A stretch of 64,000 bases of DNA from Lamellibrachia columna (Eukaryota; Annelida; Polychaeta; Sabellida; Siboglinidae): NCBI GenBank assembly GCA_963662155.1, contig OY759274.1, positions 43,230,886 through 43,294,885 on the forward strand. Direction: 5' to 3'. Shown here piece by piece: positions 33,960 to 46,546 of this stretch (position 1 is the first letter of the stretch; the number at the start of each line of letters is the position of its first letter). Below the pieces are notes generated by a model. That model saw only the letters and a program-made list of their open reading frames with translations, was not told the origin of the DNA and did no database searches. The position numbers and the translations under genes were made by a program.

Positions 33960-35740
33960 ATGTTCACTAATAATTTCAGACAATGAACTTAAATGTGTAT
34001 GCTTAAATGCCAGGAGCATAGTAAATAAAAACAGTGAGTTAGACATTATGGTAGCAGATATTGACCCTCATGTAATAGGTATCACAGACTCATGGGCAAA
34101 TAAAGATATAGTAGATGCTGAGTTAGCACTGGCAGGCTATGTAATGTTTAGGAAGGATAGACGAGAAAGAAGGGGAGGTGGAGTAATTTTATATATTAAA
34201 GAAACTATCCAAGCATTATGAAATAACACTGAAAAGTGAAGCAGATTGTGAGGAAGCAATTTGGTGTAACATAGTTATCAAGAACTCAACATTAACAATA
34301 GGAGTAGTTTATCATAGTCCTAACATAGGACAAGAGGAAGATGTAAAATTACAAAAGGCAACAAGGGAGGTGAGCAAGGGGAGATGTGTTATAATGGGTG
34401 ATTTTAAACATGACCACATACACTGGAAATCATTAGAGAGTGCTGGAGGTGACGACCATCAATTTCTACTTCTAACACAGGATTGTTTCCTTACTCAACA
34501 TGTATTGGAATCAACCAGAGGTGGGAACGTGTTAGATTTAATTTTGTCTTCTCAAAATGAATTAGTTGACAATGTTAAAGTACACGAACCTTTGGGTTCA
34601 AGTGACCATAACCAAATCCATTTTAATATAAAAGTAAACACAGGGAATACATATAAAAAACAATGGAGGAGGAACTTCAACAAAGGCAAACATAAAGAGA
34701 TGAGAACATATCTAGCAAATGTAGATTGGAATAACTTACTGAAGAACAAGACTGCAACAGAATGCTAGACTTGTTTAAAATATGAGATTGAGGGCATTAT
34801 TGAGAATTGTTTTCCATTAAGAAAACAAGGGAAAAGGTCCAGGAAGTCAAAAGAGGCTATTAGAAAAGTTGCTCACAAACAAATGCTGTGGAGGATATAT
34901 ATAAACACACTGGAAATGTAGAAGACTACACAAACTACAAAGAGGCACTTACAACTGAAATTACACAATCTAAAAGAACCTTTGAAAACAAATTGCCAGG
35001 TAATATAAAAAAATTACAGCAAGAGTTTCTATGCTTATGTAAGGAGAAAACAGAAAGTTCGAGATTAGGTCGGACCACTGGAAAACAACAGTGGAAACAT
35101 AATTTCCGATGGGTTTCAAATGGCAGAGTTGTAATGAGTATTTCAGCTCAGTTTTTACCACAAAAGATATCAGCTCACTTCCAGTTCCATTTACTAAATT
35201 CGAGGGCAATAAATCAGAACATTTAGGGCAGTTATTTGTAATTCCTGAAATGATAGCAAAGAAAATTAAGAAGATGAAAGATAATAAATCACCTGGAGTT
35301 GATGGGATACCACCAAAACTGCTTAAGAAAATTGTTGAGCAAATTAGTACACCACTTGCAAATTTTTTTAACTTGTCACTAGAAGAAGGAATAGTTCCTT
35401 CAGAATGGAATGAAGCAAACATTACGCCACTATTTAAGAAGGGATCAAGGAAAAAGCCAGAAAATTACAGACCAGCAACATCAGTTGTATGTAAATTACT
35501 CGAAACATTAATTAGAGACCACATGGTGGAATTCCTTGTAAAACATAAATTAATAAATACATCTCAACATGGGTTCCTAAAAGCAAGGTCATGTCTAACC
35601 AATCTCTTATGTTTTTTGGAAGAAATTGCAAAGTGGGTAGATAACGGGTCACCAGTGGATGTTGTCTACTTAGATTTTCAGAAAGCTTTCGATTAAGTGC
35701 CACATCTAACATTGTTACTTAAACTAAAAGCCCATGGTAT
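33960..35740 (+). pseudogene. LINE-C endonuclease and N-terminal reverse transcriptase
   Basis: Endonuclease: LKCVCLNARSIVNKNSELDI, GYVMFRKDRRERRGGGVILY, a frameshift near 34220, then VIMGDFKHDHIHW (DFN changed to DFK) and GSSDHNQIHF. A linker with several stops follows (34765-35110). The RT start is readable at 35240-35700: NKSPGVDGIPPKLL, PSEWNEANITPLFKKGS, HGFLKARSCLTNLL and VVYLDFQKAFD followed by a stop. Closely related to LINE-A at protein level but more decayed. Confidence 0.88.
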
Positions 35741-36073
35741 GTATAGGCAATTATGTAATCAACTGCGATGTAATCAACTAAACATTTGGATAACAAGAAG
35801 TCCTGCAACTGGCCTTCTTTTTTTTAAACAGGGCACCCCCATTTTCAGGGTCTGGGTCCAAAAAGCTCGCTCTAAGTTCGCAGTGGCTTGGCTATTTCAC
35901 TGCCCACCATGTGGCGCCACTGGCACAGCGCCCACACCGACTGGTCGTGCGTTTTCTTCGATCGTGCTACGTCAGTCTAATTCACCCAACGATTCATATG
36001 ATTTTTGTCACGTGGAATATATACATACGCACGCGCGCGCACCCCCTCCCCCCACACACAAACACGCATGTAT

Positions 36074-36124
<51 letters not shown>

Positions 36125-36126
36125 CT
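36074..36126. repeat. (CACG)n microsatellite
   Basis: Tetranucleotide array after a CG/CA-rich lead-in (36028-36073). Confidence 0.97.
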
Positions 36127-37518
36127 CTATATTTGCTTACTATGTTCTAAAATGTGGACAGCTATTTAGATTAATATTTGTTAGTGTTACCAAAGATCGT
36201 TGGTGCTAGTTATTACTTAGAGTTATTTGACACCAGGCAAGACGTTGCACCAGATGGCGCGATAGTGTTAACTTTTAACGTGGCTCCTTTTGAATTCAAA
36301 TATGTTTTATTCGCTCATAAAACGGACATATAAAACACGACGTAGAACACCGCAGCAATTAGGATTGTTCTCAATAAAGCCACTGCAACAATGGCTTGGA
36401 ACATCGCCGTGCGGTGATGCATCATGCAAGGCATTTCGTAGGCAGCAGAACAATAATTCATCCAGCGAGAATATCACATCGGCGTTCAATAATGGGAAGT
36501 AACCGTTAATTGAGACTTGGGTAGAACACACGACGAATGCACTTCGTGTTTCTCGGGTGATTTGTTTAAAAGGAATGTACAACGAATTTCATTAACTAGT
36601 TGGAGAGATTTCGTATTCCTAAAATTCCCAAATTATCTTAATTTTTCGATCTTAAAGTGCATTTAAATAAAAAACATTATGCTTATACACGTGTTTATCT
36701 TTAGTGCTGTAGTATATTTACAGAAATTGTATAAAACGGGAATTTGACAGACCAATAAATTATCCGGTGAAAAAAGCTATATTTCACCTTCAAACATGAA
36801 AATTTATTGGTTGGTCTTTTATTGCCGTAAAACAGTCTCTACATGTCGTAAAACTAGCATGTTATAGTTCATCGTCAAATCGTGTATTTTCAAAACAAAT
36901 AAGAGATGAAAGATCACGATAGCAACACGTCTTGCATAAATATTATTATTAACCAACCGTAATGGTATAAATACTAATAAATTTAGTGTCGCAATGTCGT
37001 TCGGTGAACCAATGAAATCGTTGTAGATTCCCCTTAAGTGGGTGACAATGGGGGAATTGCAACACATGGTTTTGCCCAACAAATTAATATAGGCCTTTGC
37101 TTGTCACTTCATGTAAGCAAAGGCATTGTGCGTACACAAACCTTATACTTATCTATGGCACGTGAGTTAAACGCTGTAATTTCCCTTTTCACAAATTGAA
37201 AGTTGTGTCTAAAAAACACCACGTCTGAATTCAGAAAATTCACAAGTTCAAAGTAATGACTATTATGTGAAATTCAATTGTATACAGATTCAACCATTAT
37301 CAGTTCTGGTATATGTGATTAAATATGATGTTCAAGATAGAAGCAATATAGCATGTTCATATTGTTACTTCACTGTGGCCTGTCGTATTGTTCAATTTAT
37401 TCCATTTGTTTATGTGCGTTACACAATGGCAAACGAGTAAAATAATTCTTATTTGATTATGATTTTTATTAGAGGCTGCCATTTTGATGGCATTGTCTTG
37501 TCAGACTTTCGTCACCTG
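36127..37518. other. Stretch without recognised gene
   Basis: AT-rich. It contains repeat E copy 1 (36600-36795) and otherwise nothing I can support. Confidence 0.55.
36600..36795 (+). repeat. Dispersed repeat E, copy 1
   Basis: Shares gatttcgtat, cccaaatt, agaaattgtataaaacggga and atttgac.gaccaat.aat in the same order with 53829-54025. Confidence 0.7.
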
Positions 37519-37631
37519 CGGACACGAACGGTTGTAATACGGACACGGACGGTTGCTATACGGACACGGACGGTTGTTATAAGGACACGGACGGTTGTTA
37601 TACGGACACGGACGGTTGTTATACGGAGACG
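37519..37631 (+). repeat. 21 bp minisatellite (5 units)
   Basis: cggacacggacggttgttata units with small changes; open frame RTRTVVI is an artefact. Confidence 0.95.
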
Positions 37632-37677
37632 CAACAAAAACACCAAGCCACGTATAACATGCTCACCGGAAATCGGG

Positions 37678-37795
37678 AGTGATCACGTTTAGATAAACCG
37701 GTAGTGATTTAGTTGAAATAACTCGGCAGTGATCACGTTTAGATAACTCGGTAGTGATTTCGCTTAAATAAATCAGTAGTGATTTCGGTGTTGCA
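37678..37795 (+). repeat. About 50 bp tandem repeat (2.3 units)
   Basis: agtgatcacgtttagataa...cggtagtgattt repeated with an intervening aactcggc. Confidence 0.9.
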
Positions 37796-38112
37796 CTGAA
37801 CGAACTAAGTGCGGGAGCGGAGCTACTTTAGAAAGCACGGTAAACAGGCCTGAACGCGGAGCAAACATGACGCGCTCCGAGTTGTCACATTTACAACAGC
37901 GACGCAGTAAAACATCGGTCAACTTCCAGCACTGCGGTAACACGTCGCTGATTCACGTATGTGTTAGTACCAAAGACAATGGATAACTGTATCTGTAGAT
38001 AAGATATATCGGTACATGAATCAGCAAATCGTGTTCAACTGTCACCAGGCTCGCTGACGAATCAACATTTTAAGATGCCTCCGCAATTCGATTTTTCGCT
38101 GAAAATCCAACG

Positions 38113-38416
38113 CAGGGGCGGATCTAGGCTTGTTGGCACTGGGTTCTCAGTCAGCCGTAGTCATATGTCAGTCTACTTACGAACCGGAGGGGGGAGGGGG
38201 AGGGGGAGGGTAAGGGGGCGACACAAGTTCTACTTATATAAGGGTTAACATTAGCCAGCTGCTAATACTTGTGTTTACAATGACACTATTTCCGATGTAG
38301 GCCTGTAACGTGTTCCTTTACCGTAATATTTGCTACGGACACAAGGTGGTCTAAGACCCCTCCTCCATGGGCGGGGGTGTCTTGAGACCCCTAAGACCCC
38401 CCTGGATCAGCTGCTG
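38113..38416 (+). mobile_element. MITE family G, copy 1 (304 bp)
   Basis: The left end caggggcggatctaggcttg and the reverse complement of the right end (cagcagctgatccagg) form an imperfect terminal inverted repeat. The interior matches 45572-45848 in opposite orientation: a gaaccgg...ggggg G-run, ttatataagggttaacatta, and the agacccc...ggtct hairpin. caac occurs at both flanks but a target-site duplication is not certain. Confidence 0.8.
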
Positions 38417-38576
38417 CAACCTGTCTAGCGTCCACTACGACATGCTCGTTTGTACAAATGTGTTATTTAGTTTTGATGAAATCATCTGACACATTATTAA
38501 ATTAATTTCGGTTCGGCTGAAAAATTAATGCAGCAAAAAAGGCAAAAGTTGTTATTTGTTTCCTGTCTGTAAACAC

Positions 38577-38712
38577 AAGTTACCCGATCTAACTATCAAA
38601 GTAAATTATTTCGATACTTTTAACGAAGGTTAAACCGACAGCGCATGTTACTAAAACTATTCATAATTAAATATCAACCAACCTAATTTGCGATTGGCTA
38701 AATTAATTGAGG
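38577..38712 (+). repeat. Dispersed repeat F, copy 2
   Basis: aagttacccgatctaactat...caaagtaaattatttcgatacttttaacgaagg..., then accaacctaatttgcgatt; compare 10681 and 63736. Confidence 0.65.
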
Positions 38713-39764
38713 AGGCAACTTTAATACTTAATTTCTTACTTACTTACTTACTTACTTACTCCCTCCCTGTGCCGTAAGACACACGCGGCAGAAAGCAGCC
38801 GACACCACCTATCTCTACCTACAGCCATTCTTTCAAGGTCTTGTGTCTTAATTTTGGGGTTTGGGCCTAAACGAAACGAAAAGGACCCCGATAAATAAAC
38901 ACTAGGTGGCGCGCGGGTGGAAGTTGCCTTTCCTTGCTAAAATATAATACCAATTACTCGTTCGCGTGGATGAAATTTTCGCTAAATAAGTACCTGTGAT
39001 GTTACTGGTAGGCCCCCTACTGTAACATTGACTTGTTCTAGGTTCGGCTGTTGTCACTACTGCGCATGTGCGTACAGGGAATTGCGGGACACGTTTGAAC
39101 TGTAGCCCCCTCCCCTTTCAGAAACGAACTCCCAGCCAATGTTCACGAAAATGTTGGGTTACGAATCTATTGTGGATCAGCCATGTGAAAGGGCTGATGA
39201 ATGTTGTTTTGCCATGTAACTGTCCATAGACTGGCGTGCTAAGGCCATCAAAGCAAAAGGAGTCATACGCAGTAGTCGTTCCCGTGGTATTGGGGGCAGA
39301 ATGAGAAAGCTTTTCAATCGTTAGACGCAACCTGTTCTCGTGCCTTCAAAACATCAAAACAACTGCATACACAACCCTTGTTCGTCCGCTTTGGGCATAC
39401 CCTTCACCCGTTTGGGATCCCCATGCACACAATGATCACGTCCATCAACGGTCATTTATCCTTGTCAGTAGGAAACCTTTTCCAGCCCGCGTTGCGTCAA
39501 TCACGGCATCTCCATAGCAAAGTCATAACTACCATCCAAATCAGCCACACCAAGAAGAACTGTTATTAATTAAATGCTATCCATGTCACACTAATTTTTT
39601 ACTTTTTGAGATACCCCACCCCCTTCTCACGCTACGTAGCGCTGATATTCTGTCTGAAAATGTTATTCCAATTTTGTAGTGTCTACTGCAGTTCCTCCTT
39701 GTTATCTGTCACCACTGCCAGGCCGTCCGCACACAACATCTTCCTCAGTAGGCTGTTTTCCTTA
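38713..39764. other. Stretch without recognised gene
   Basis: Contains (ttac)n at 38736-38760 and an NRF1-like actgcgcatgtgcg near 39058. No coding sequence supported. Confidence 0.55.
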
Positions 39765-40013
39765 CGTGTCTTCCGTGTCTTCCGTGTCTTCCGTGTCTTC
39801 CGTGTCTTCCGTGTCTTCCGTGTCTTCCGTGTCTTCCGTGTCTTCCGTGTCTCCCGTGTCTTCCGTGTCTTCCGTGTCTTTCGTGTCTTCGTGTCTTCCG
39901 TGTCTTCCGTGTCTTCCGTGTCTTCCGTGTCTTCCGTGTCTTCCGTGTCGTCCGTGTCTTCCATGTCTTCCGTGTCTCCCGTGTCTTCCGTGTCGTCCGT
40001 GTCTTCCGTGTCA
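39765..40013 (+). repeat. 9 bp minisatellite (about 27 units)
   Basis: gtgtcttcc units with rare gtgtctccc and gtgtcgtcc variants and one shortened unit near 39890. Confidence 0.97.
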
Positions 40014-40163
40014 CATTTCCACTGATCGTATTCATCACCACAGTGAAAAACAGGGATCTAAACACTTTCGTGTCTGAGACCTATTCCAAACTCTTATGCC
40101 ATAACCCCCCTCCCCCCACTACCGCTGATGATTCCTTACAGGGTGTCACTGCTAAGTAACTAA

Positions 40164-41218
40164 CAAGCTTTCACTACTGAATGGTGTTCGGTTCCTCATT
40201 ACAAGGTTTCACTACTGAATGGTGTTCACTTCCTCTTTACAAGGTTTCACTACTGAATGGTGTTCGGTTCCTCTTTACAAGGTTTCACTACTGAATGGTG
40301 TCCGGTTCCTCTTTACAAGGTTTCACTACTGAATGGTGTTCGGTTCCTCTTTACAAGGTTTCACTACTGAATGGTGTTCGGTTCCTCTTTACAAGGTTTC
40401 ACTACTGAATGGTGTTCGGTTCCTCTTTACAAGGTTTCACTACTGAATGGTGTTCGGTTCCTCTTTACAAGGTTTCACTACTGAATGGTGTTCGGTTCCT
40501 CTTTACAAGGTTTCACTACTGAATGGTGTTCGGTTCCTCTTTACAAGGTTTCACTACTGAATGGTGTTCGGTTCCTCTTTACAAGGTTTCACTACTGAAT
40601 GGTGTTCGGTTCCTCTTTACAAGGTTTCACTACTGAATGGTGTTCGGTTCCTCTTTACAAGGTTTCACTACTGAATGGTGTTCGGTTCCTCTTTACAAGG
40701 TTTCACTACTGAATGGTGTTCGGTTCCTCTTTACAAGGTTTCACTACTGAATGGTGTTCGGTTACTCTTTACAAGGTTTCACTACTGAATGGTGTTCGGT
40801 TCCTCTTTACAAGGTTTCACTACTGAATGGTGTTCGGTTCCTCTTTACAAGGTTTCACTACTGAATGGTGTTCGGTTCCTCTTTACAAGGTTTCACTACT
40901 GAATGGTGTTCGGTTCCTCTTTACAAGGTTTCACTACTGAATGGTGTTCGGTTCCTCTTTACAAGGTTTCACTACTGAATGGTGTTCGGTTCCTCTTTAC
41001 AAGGTTTCACTACTGAATGGTGTTCGGTTCCTCTTTACAAGGTTTCACTACTGAATGGTGTTCGGTTCCTCTTTACAAGGTTTCACTACTGAATGGTGTT
41101 CGGTTCCTCTTTACAAGGTTTCACTACTGAATGGTGTTCGGTTCCTCTTTACAAGGTTTCACTACTGAATGGTGTTCGGTTCCTTTTTACAAGGTTTCAC
41201 TACTGAATGGTGTTCGGA
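40164..41218 (+). repeat. 38 bp minisatellite (about 28 units)
   Basis: ggtttcactactgaatggtg plus ttcggttcctctttacaa, almost invariant except in the first three units and the last. Confidence 0.98.
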
Positions 41219-41599
41219 AGCGCGAAACGCAAATTCAAGTGAGCTTAAAAATATTGTTTTTCACACTTTTCTTAATATAATATTATTTCCTACCATTATT
41301 GTCTAAATGTCACATTTCCATTTGTGCGCGTAGAAAACAATGGAAACTCAGATATATACAGGTCAGTTGTGTAAGCTCTGATATGTGCACCTGTCTTATT
41401 AAAAAAGGTGTGCTGCCAAAACGGGCCCCTAAGTCTTTGCTAACATGGGCCTACTTTGGTCGGTAATGTTGTTGTGGTTGTAATTACTATGTTGACTGTG
41501 TATAACAGAGTTGTATAATAAAAAATAAGTGAAGGCCCATCCTGTGATTTTGAAAAGGGGGTTCGAGCGTATACAATCTAATCACTATTTTAAACACTT

Positions 41600-41716
41600 C
41601 TATTTAGTCTGCTCTTAGTCTCCTGGTCTCTAGTGTTGTCAAACCACATTCTAATATGCGGCTTTCATGACTTTGTTCTTTCAATTCTGGAATTATTTTG
41701 CAGAAGACAGAGAGTA
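41600..41716 (-). repeat. LINE-A/C fragment, minus strand
   Basis: The reverse complement encodes [20 protein letters not shown] and LETRRLRAD, the LINE C-terminal block. The sequence then runs into (TA)n (41727-41810). Confidence 0.85.
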
Positions 41717-41723
41717 ATAGTAG

Positions 41724-42197
<474 letters not shown>

Positions 42198-42420
42198 TCA
42201 GCCGGGAATTTATGGAACGATTTCTGAAAATGTCATAGTTCAACACAATTCTCTTAAAACCCCCGAACCCCCTCCCCAGCCGAGGACAGGCATGCATGTA
42301 TATATTAAACAAAAAAATTACTACAGAAAACGATAATACGCCATGTTTGTACTGCTACGGACGGTTTTCTGACAGTAAGGAAGGGAAATAGTGGGTAAAC
42401 TGTAGACATGGTACGTTGCG

Positions 42421-42516
42421 GGCCCACCAGTACCGTGCACGTACGAGTGTGGGCCCACCAGTATTGTGCACGTACGAGTGTGGGCCCACCAGTATTGTGC
42501 ACGTACGAGTGTGGGC
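42421..42516 (+). repeat. 31 bp tandem repeat (3 units)
   Basis: gggcccaccagtattgtgca plus cgtacgagtgt, three times. Confidence 0.95.
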
Positions 42517-42926
42517 AATGCGTTTACGAAATATGCGATGATAGCTTAGTATAGTAGAAGTGGATGGGGCCCGTTTTACACACATATTTTTAAAGCGACA
42601 AACAAGATAGTTGGCGAAGATGATTCCGTAGACAAACATTTGTTTTTATAAAAAGTGTAATCTTTATGATAAATCTTGCTTTAGGGACCCGTTTTCCCTT
42701 TGTTCTGTCCTTCCAACCGCCATCCACTAAGCATACCAAACGCTGGTTCCCTTTGTAGTAAGCATGCAATGCTTCACCTGCTATAGTTTGTCAGGGACCT
42801 GTTTCAAACTGGATAGCTGGATGTCAGCACTCACTGTAGGTATGTCTTGATAAATATTTTTACTTTCAGTTTGATAAACATGAGTATAGTAAATAAAAAA
42901 TAAGTTGTATCAACTGTGACCGTATA

Positions 42927-42956
42927 CACGCACGCACGCACGCACGCACGCACGAA

Positions 42957-43000
<44 letters not shown>

Positions 43001-43030
43001 CTCACGCACGCACGCACGCACGCACGCACG
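42927..43030. repeat. (CGCA)n microsatellite
   Basis: About 26 tetranucleotide units with two interruptions. Confidence 0.98.
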
Positions 43031-44423
43031 GTCACACTGCAAAAGCCAACAGTGCTAAGATAAAGAGCGCTTCACACATTTTAATTTACTGCACAACTCG
43101 CTTGGCTAGCATCCTTGACGAATACGAACGAGAATTGTGCATTTTATATAAAATATTTAGTAGTAAAAAAGTGTTATTTATAATTCCATTTGTTTTACAG
43201 ATTTTATTAGCTACTTTGTTTGTATGGCTATCCCGTTTTAAATGTTTATTTATTGTGATACTTAAGCAATTAAAATAATTTACACATTCAATATTTGTCC
43301 TATATATTTGCAAGACAGGTTACCGAAATGGAAAGGATATATTGTATTCTCATGATGGTTTTTGCATATCCGAAATGAACAAACCTTCGACGTTGACCCA
43401 AGCAAATACTGGGGGATTTTCCAACAAGGGATCTCGTGGCGGGAGATGTTTGTCAAAGGGGCTTAACGATTTTTTTCTGATGGCGCCGCCTACAAATGTC
43501 TTTTATCCGAGCTTTTTCCTTGAAATCAGGAGGATGTTTGAAAAAAAAACGGGAATTTTCCCGCCATATTGGGAGACTCAGATGGTCTGAATAAGCCGGA
43601 CCCCGAACAGGTGAATTGCATTTTACCAGCGACACGCCCTGTCAGATGTCACACGCGTAACGCGCGTCCGGAATAGTGACTCGCTCGTAATATGTGCGAC
43701 GAAAATTAGCTATGCTCGACTAATTAATTGCCGCACTAAACTCATTCGGGCCGGAGATGAAGGTTTTATCTTCTTTTAACGCGCTTCGCAATTCACGTGC
43801 GATTCGAAGTCGCCGAGAACGAATCATAAATGCCAACAGGGGCGCTTTGATGTAAGCGCCGCGTCGGGAAAAGTCGCGGAGATTATTAGCCAAGAAGGCG
43901 TCATTAGGCTGAACAGCGAATGAGGCACGGCGCATAGCATCTAAATCAGGTGGAAATGTTCGACAGCATTTATATGTGCGGACACAAATCTGCTGTATAA
44001 AGCACAATATATGGTATGTTCCAGTCGAACACGGTGGTTTAGATTTTGAAGAAATTTGACATTGGAAAAATTATGTATTTCATTTATTTTAATAAGAGTT
44101 GCTATTTATAACATTTCGCAATACATAACAGTGACGTTTAAATAGATAATTGCTTTGATGAACGTCTTTGATCGTATGTTGATAAAAAAAAACCTGAGCA
44201 GCATGTTGTATAAATACGTGTGATGTGCGTGCGTGCGTGCGTGCTTGAGTGCATGCGTGCGTGCATGCGTGCATGCTTGTGTACGGTATGTGATGGTATG
44301 TGAACGCACACACGCGTACATACACAATCACCTCAGCGTTTATATAAATTATTCGGAATATACTTGTTGTAAATTCAAATGGTTAATTATATAATTTGTG
44401 ATCTGTATTGCTAAATTGTAATA
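43031..44423. other. Stretch without recognised gene; conserved-looking island
   Basis: No transposon recognised. 43590-44010 is less AT-rich than its surroundings, is CpG-containing and is open on the minus strand for 95 codons without any known domain. A (GTGC)n tract lies at 44225-44279. Confidence 0.5.
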
Positions 44424-45203
44424 GTACGGACACGTAGGACACCGATCCAGTACGGACACGTAGGACACCGATCCAGTACGGACACGTAGGACACCGATCC
44501 AGTACGGACACGTAGGACACCGATCCAGTACGGACACGTAGGATACCGATCCAGTACGGACACGTAGGACACCGATCCAGTACGGACACGTAGGACACCG
44601 ATCCAGTACGGACACGTAGGACACAGATCCAGTACGGACACGTAGGACATCGATCCAGTACGGACACGTAGGACACCGATCCAGTACGGACACGTAGGAC
44701 ACCGATCCAGTACGGACACGTAGGACACCGATCCAGTACGGACACGTAGGACACCGATCCAGTACGGACACGTAGGACATCGATCCAGTACGGACACGTA
44801 GGACATCGATCCAGTACGGACACGTAGGACACCGATCCAGTACGGACACGTAGGATACCGATCCAGTACGGACACGTAGGACATCGATCCAGTACGGACA
44901 CGTAGGACATCGATCCAGTACGGACACGTAGGACATCGATCCAGTACGGACACGTAGGACATCGATCCAGTACGGACACGTAGGACACCGATCCAGTACG
45001 GACACGTAGGACACCGATACAGTACGGACACGTAGGACACCGATCCAGTACGGACACGTAGGACACCGATCCAGTACGGACACGTAGGACACCGATCCAG
45101 TACGGACACGTAGGACATCGATCCAGTACGGACACGTAGGACACCGATCCAGTACGGACACGTAGGACACCGATACAGTACGGACACGTAGGACACCGGT
45201 CCA
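44424..45203 (+). repeat. 26 bp minisatellite (30 units)
   Basis: gtacggacacgtaggacacc plus gatcca, 780 bp in all. Units differ mainly at one site (cacc or catc) and at a few others. It is stop-free in all three minus-strand frames, giving long artefactual SYVSVLDRCPTC frames. Confidence 0.98.
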
Positions 45204-45439
45204 ATTATTTCAGAAGTGGCAGTTGAAGTTTTGTGATATTGTGAAAAGGGGAATTGCAAAAGTCAAGTCAACTGCTATACAAGAGAAGTTGCTATGGTTT
45301 TTGAAACAGAAATAGACAAATGCCGATGACAAATACGGTATCGCGTCTCACCGGGGAATCGAATTTAGGATAACTGCGTATTTGTCACAACAGGTTTAGA
45401 AGAGGGCGGGCATGACGCCCAAAGTAAATACATTAATTT

Positions 45440-45540
45440 ATCATAATATAGCTTGATATAGCATGATATAGCTTCATTTAGCATGATATAGCATGATATA
45501 GCTTCATTTAGCATGATATAGCATGATATAGCATGCATTG
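45440..45540. repeat. Short tandem repeat of gatatagcatgatatagctt
   Basis: Irregular 10-30 bp periodicity over 100 bp. Confidence 0.85.
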
Positions 45541-45571
45541 CGAAATGCTCGAAAATGTAGAACCAATGTAT

Positions 45572-45848
45572 CAGCAGCGGATCCAAGCGGGTCTTAGGGG
45601 TCTCAAGACCCCCCTAGGCCATGGAGGGGGTCTTAGACCCCTATTTGTTTGTGGCAAATATTACGGGAAAGAACAACGTACACAGGCCTAAGTCGGAACT
45701 AGTGTCAAAGTAAAGACTGAAGTATTAGCAGCCGGCTAATATTAACCCCTCTATAAGTAGAACGACACATGTGTCGTTCCCCCACCCCCGTCCACCCCCC
45801 TGTTCGTAAGTAAAACAGGGGGATGCCAACAAGCCTAGATCCGCCCCG
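45572..45848 (-). mobile_element. MITE family G, copy 2
   Basis: Same element as 38113-38416 in reverse orientation: it starts cagcagcggatccaagc, contains ggtcttaggggtctcaagac and ctataagtagaacgacac, and ends gcctagatccgcccc. Confidence 0.8.
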
Positions 45849-46002
45849 GTTGTCATTTGCGGTGAATTGTGCTCGCTGTCATTAAAATAAAAAATATTAG
45901 GTATTTTGTATAACAAATGTAGCCTTGTGTGGGTAAGACGTTGTACCCCACCCTGCTCAGTAGTATTGGACTAGTCGATGCAGTGGCGTATCTAAGATCT
46001 CG

Positions 46003-46218
46003 CAAAGGGAGAGGCCAAAGGGGGAGGCCAAAGGGGGGAGGTCCAAAGGGGGAGGCCATGGGGAGGCCAAAGGGGGAGGCCAAGGGGAAGGCCAAAGGGT
46101 GAGGCCAAATGGGGAGGCCAAAGGGGAGGCCAAAGTGGGATGCCAAAGGGGGAGACCAAAGTGGGAGGCCAAAGGGGAAGCCAAAGGGGAGGCCAAATGG
46201 AAAACCAAAGGGAGGCCA
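46003..46218. repeat. gaggccaaaggg minisatellite
   Basis: Irregular 10-14 bp units; the same array resumes at 46547-46575 beyond the SINE. Confidence 0.93.
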
Positions 46219-46546
46219 AAGGTAAAGGTAGGTAGGTAAAGTCATCCCCCAGGCATTACGCCTTAGGAAGCCATGAAGGCTTATATGGCCAGTGCTTAAA
46301 CCTGGTTTCTGTAGTGCGAAGCAACTTAGAGTGCAGTTATACTGACTCTCCTGGACGGGACACTAGTCCATCGCAGGTACCTTCCAAACAGTGTTTGTAC
46401 TCATTTACAGCTGAGTAGACTGAGGCAAAGTAGGGTAAACGAAATTGCCTAAGCTTCGAAAACGAACCATGCCCAGTGTGGGTCTTGAACTCACAACCCT
46501 CGAATTTAGAGTCCAACACCTTAACCACTAGGCCACGGCTGCCCCC
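46219..46546 (-). mobile_element. tRNA-derived SINE
   Basis: Read on the minus strand, the head (46546 down to about 46470) starts ggggcagccgtggcctagtg. It has an A box (tggcctagtgg) and a B box-like gagttcaagacc at tRNA spacing. The body contains ctcagctgtaaatgagta and gcgatggactagtgtcccgt, and the tail is a tacc repeat (ctttacctacctacc). It sits inside the gaggccaaaggg array; aagggaggccaaagg on both sides may be the target-site duplication or simply the array. The head is tRNA-like but is not called as a functional tRNA. Confidence 0.88.

Larger units (their letters stand above)
32576..35740 (+). mobile_element. LINE-C (CR1-like), 3' end missing
   Basis: This relative of LINE-A has its 5' half preserved: ORF1 (about 32600-33850), endonuclease and the first part of RT. 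The sequence stops matching after the AFD-VPH segment at about 35740, so the RT catalytic box, C-terminus and 3' UTR are absent. LINE copies normally lose the 5' end, so this is a later deletion or disruption. Confidence 0.88.

Noticed and set aside
43720..44007. Protein-coding gene on the minus strand
   Set aside because: 95 codons with no recognisable domain and no splice context; kept only as a possible conserved island.
44349..45259. Open frames of 273-282 codons on the minus strand
   Set aside because: They are the 26 bp array read in three frames, each giving the same SYVSVLDRCPTC pattern.
46470..46546. A functional tRNA gene on the minus strand
   Set aside because: A and B boxes are present, but the sequence continues as a SINE body with a tacc-type tail, and the acceptor stem does not close cleanly.
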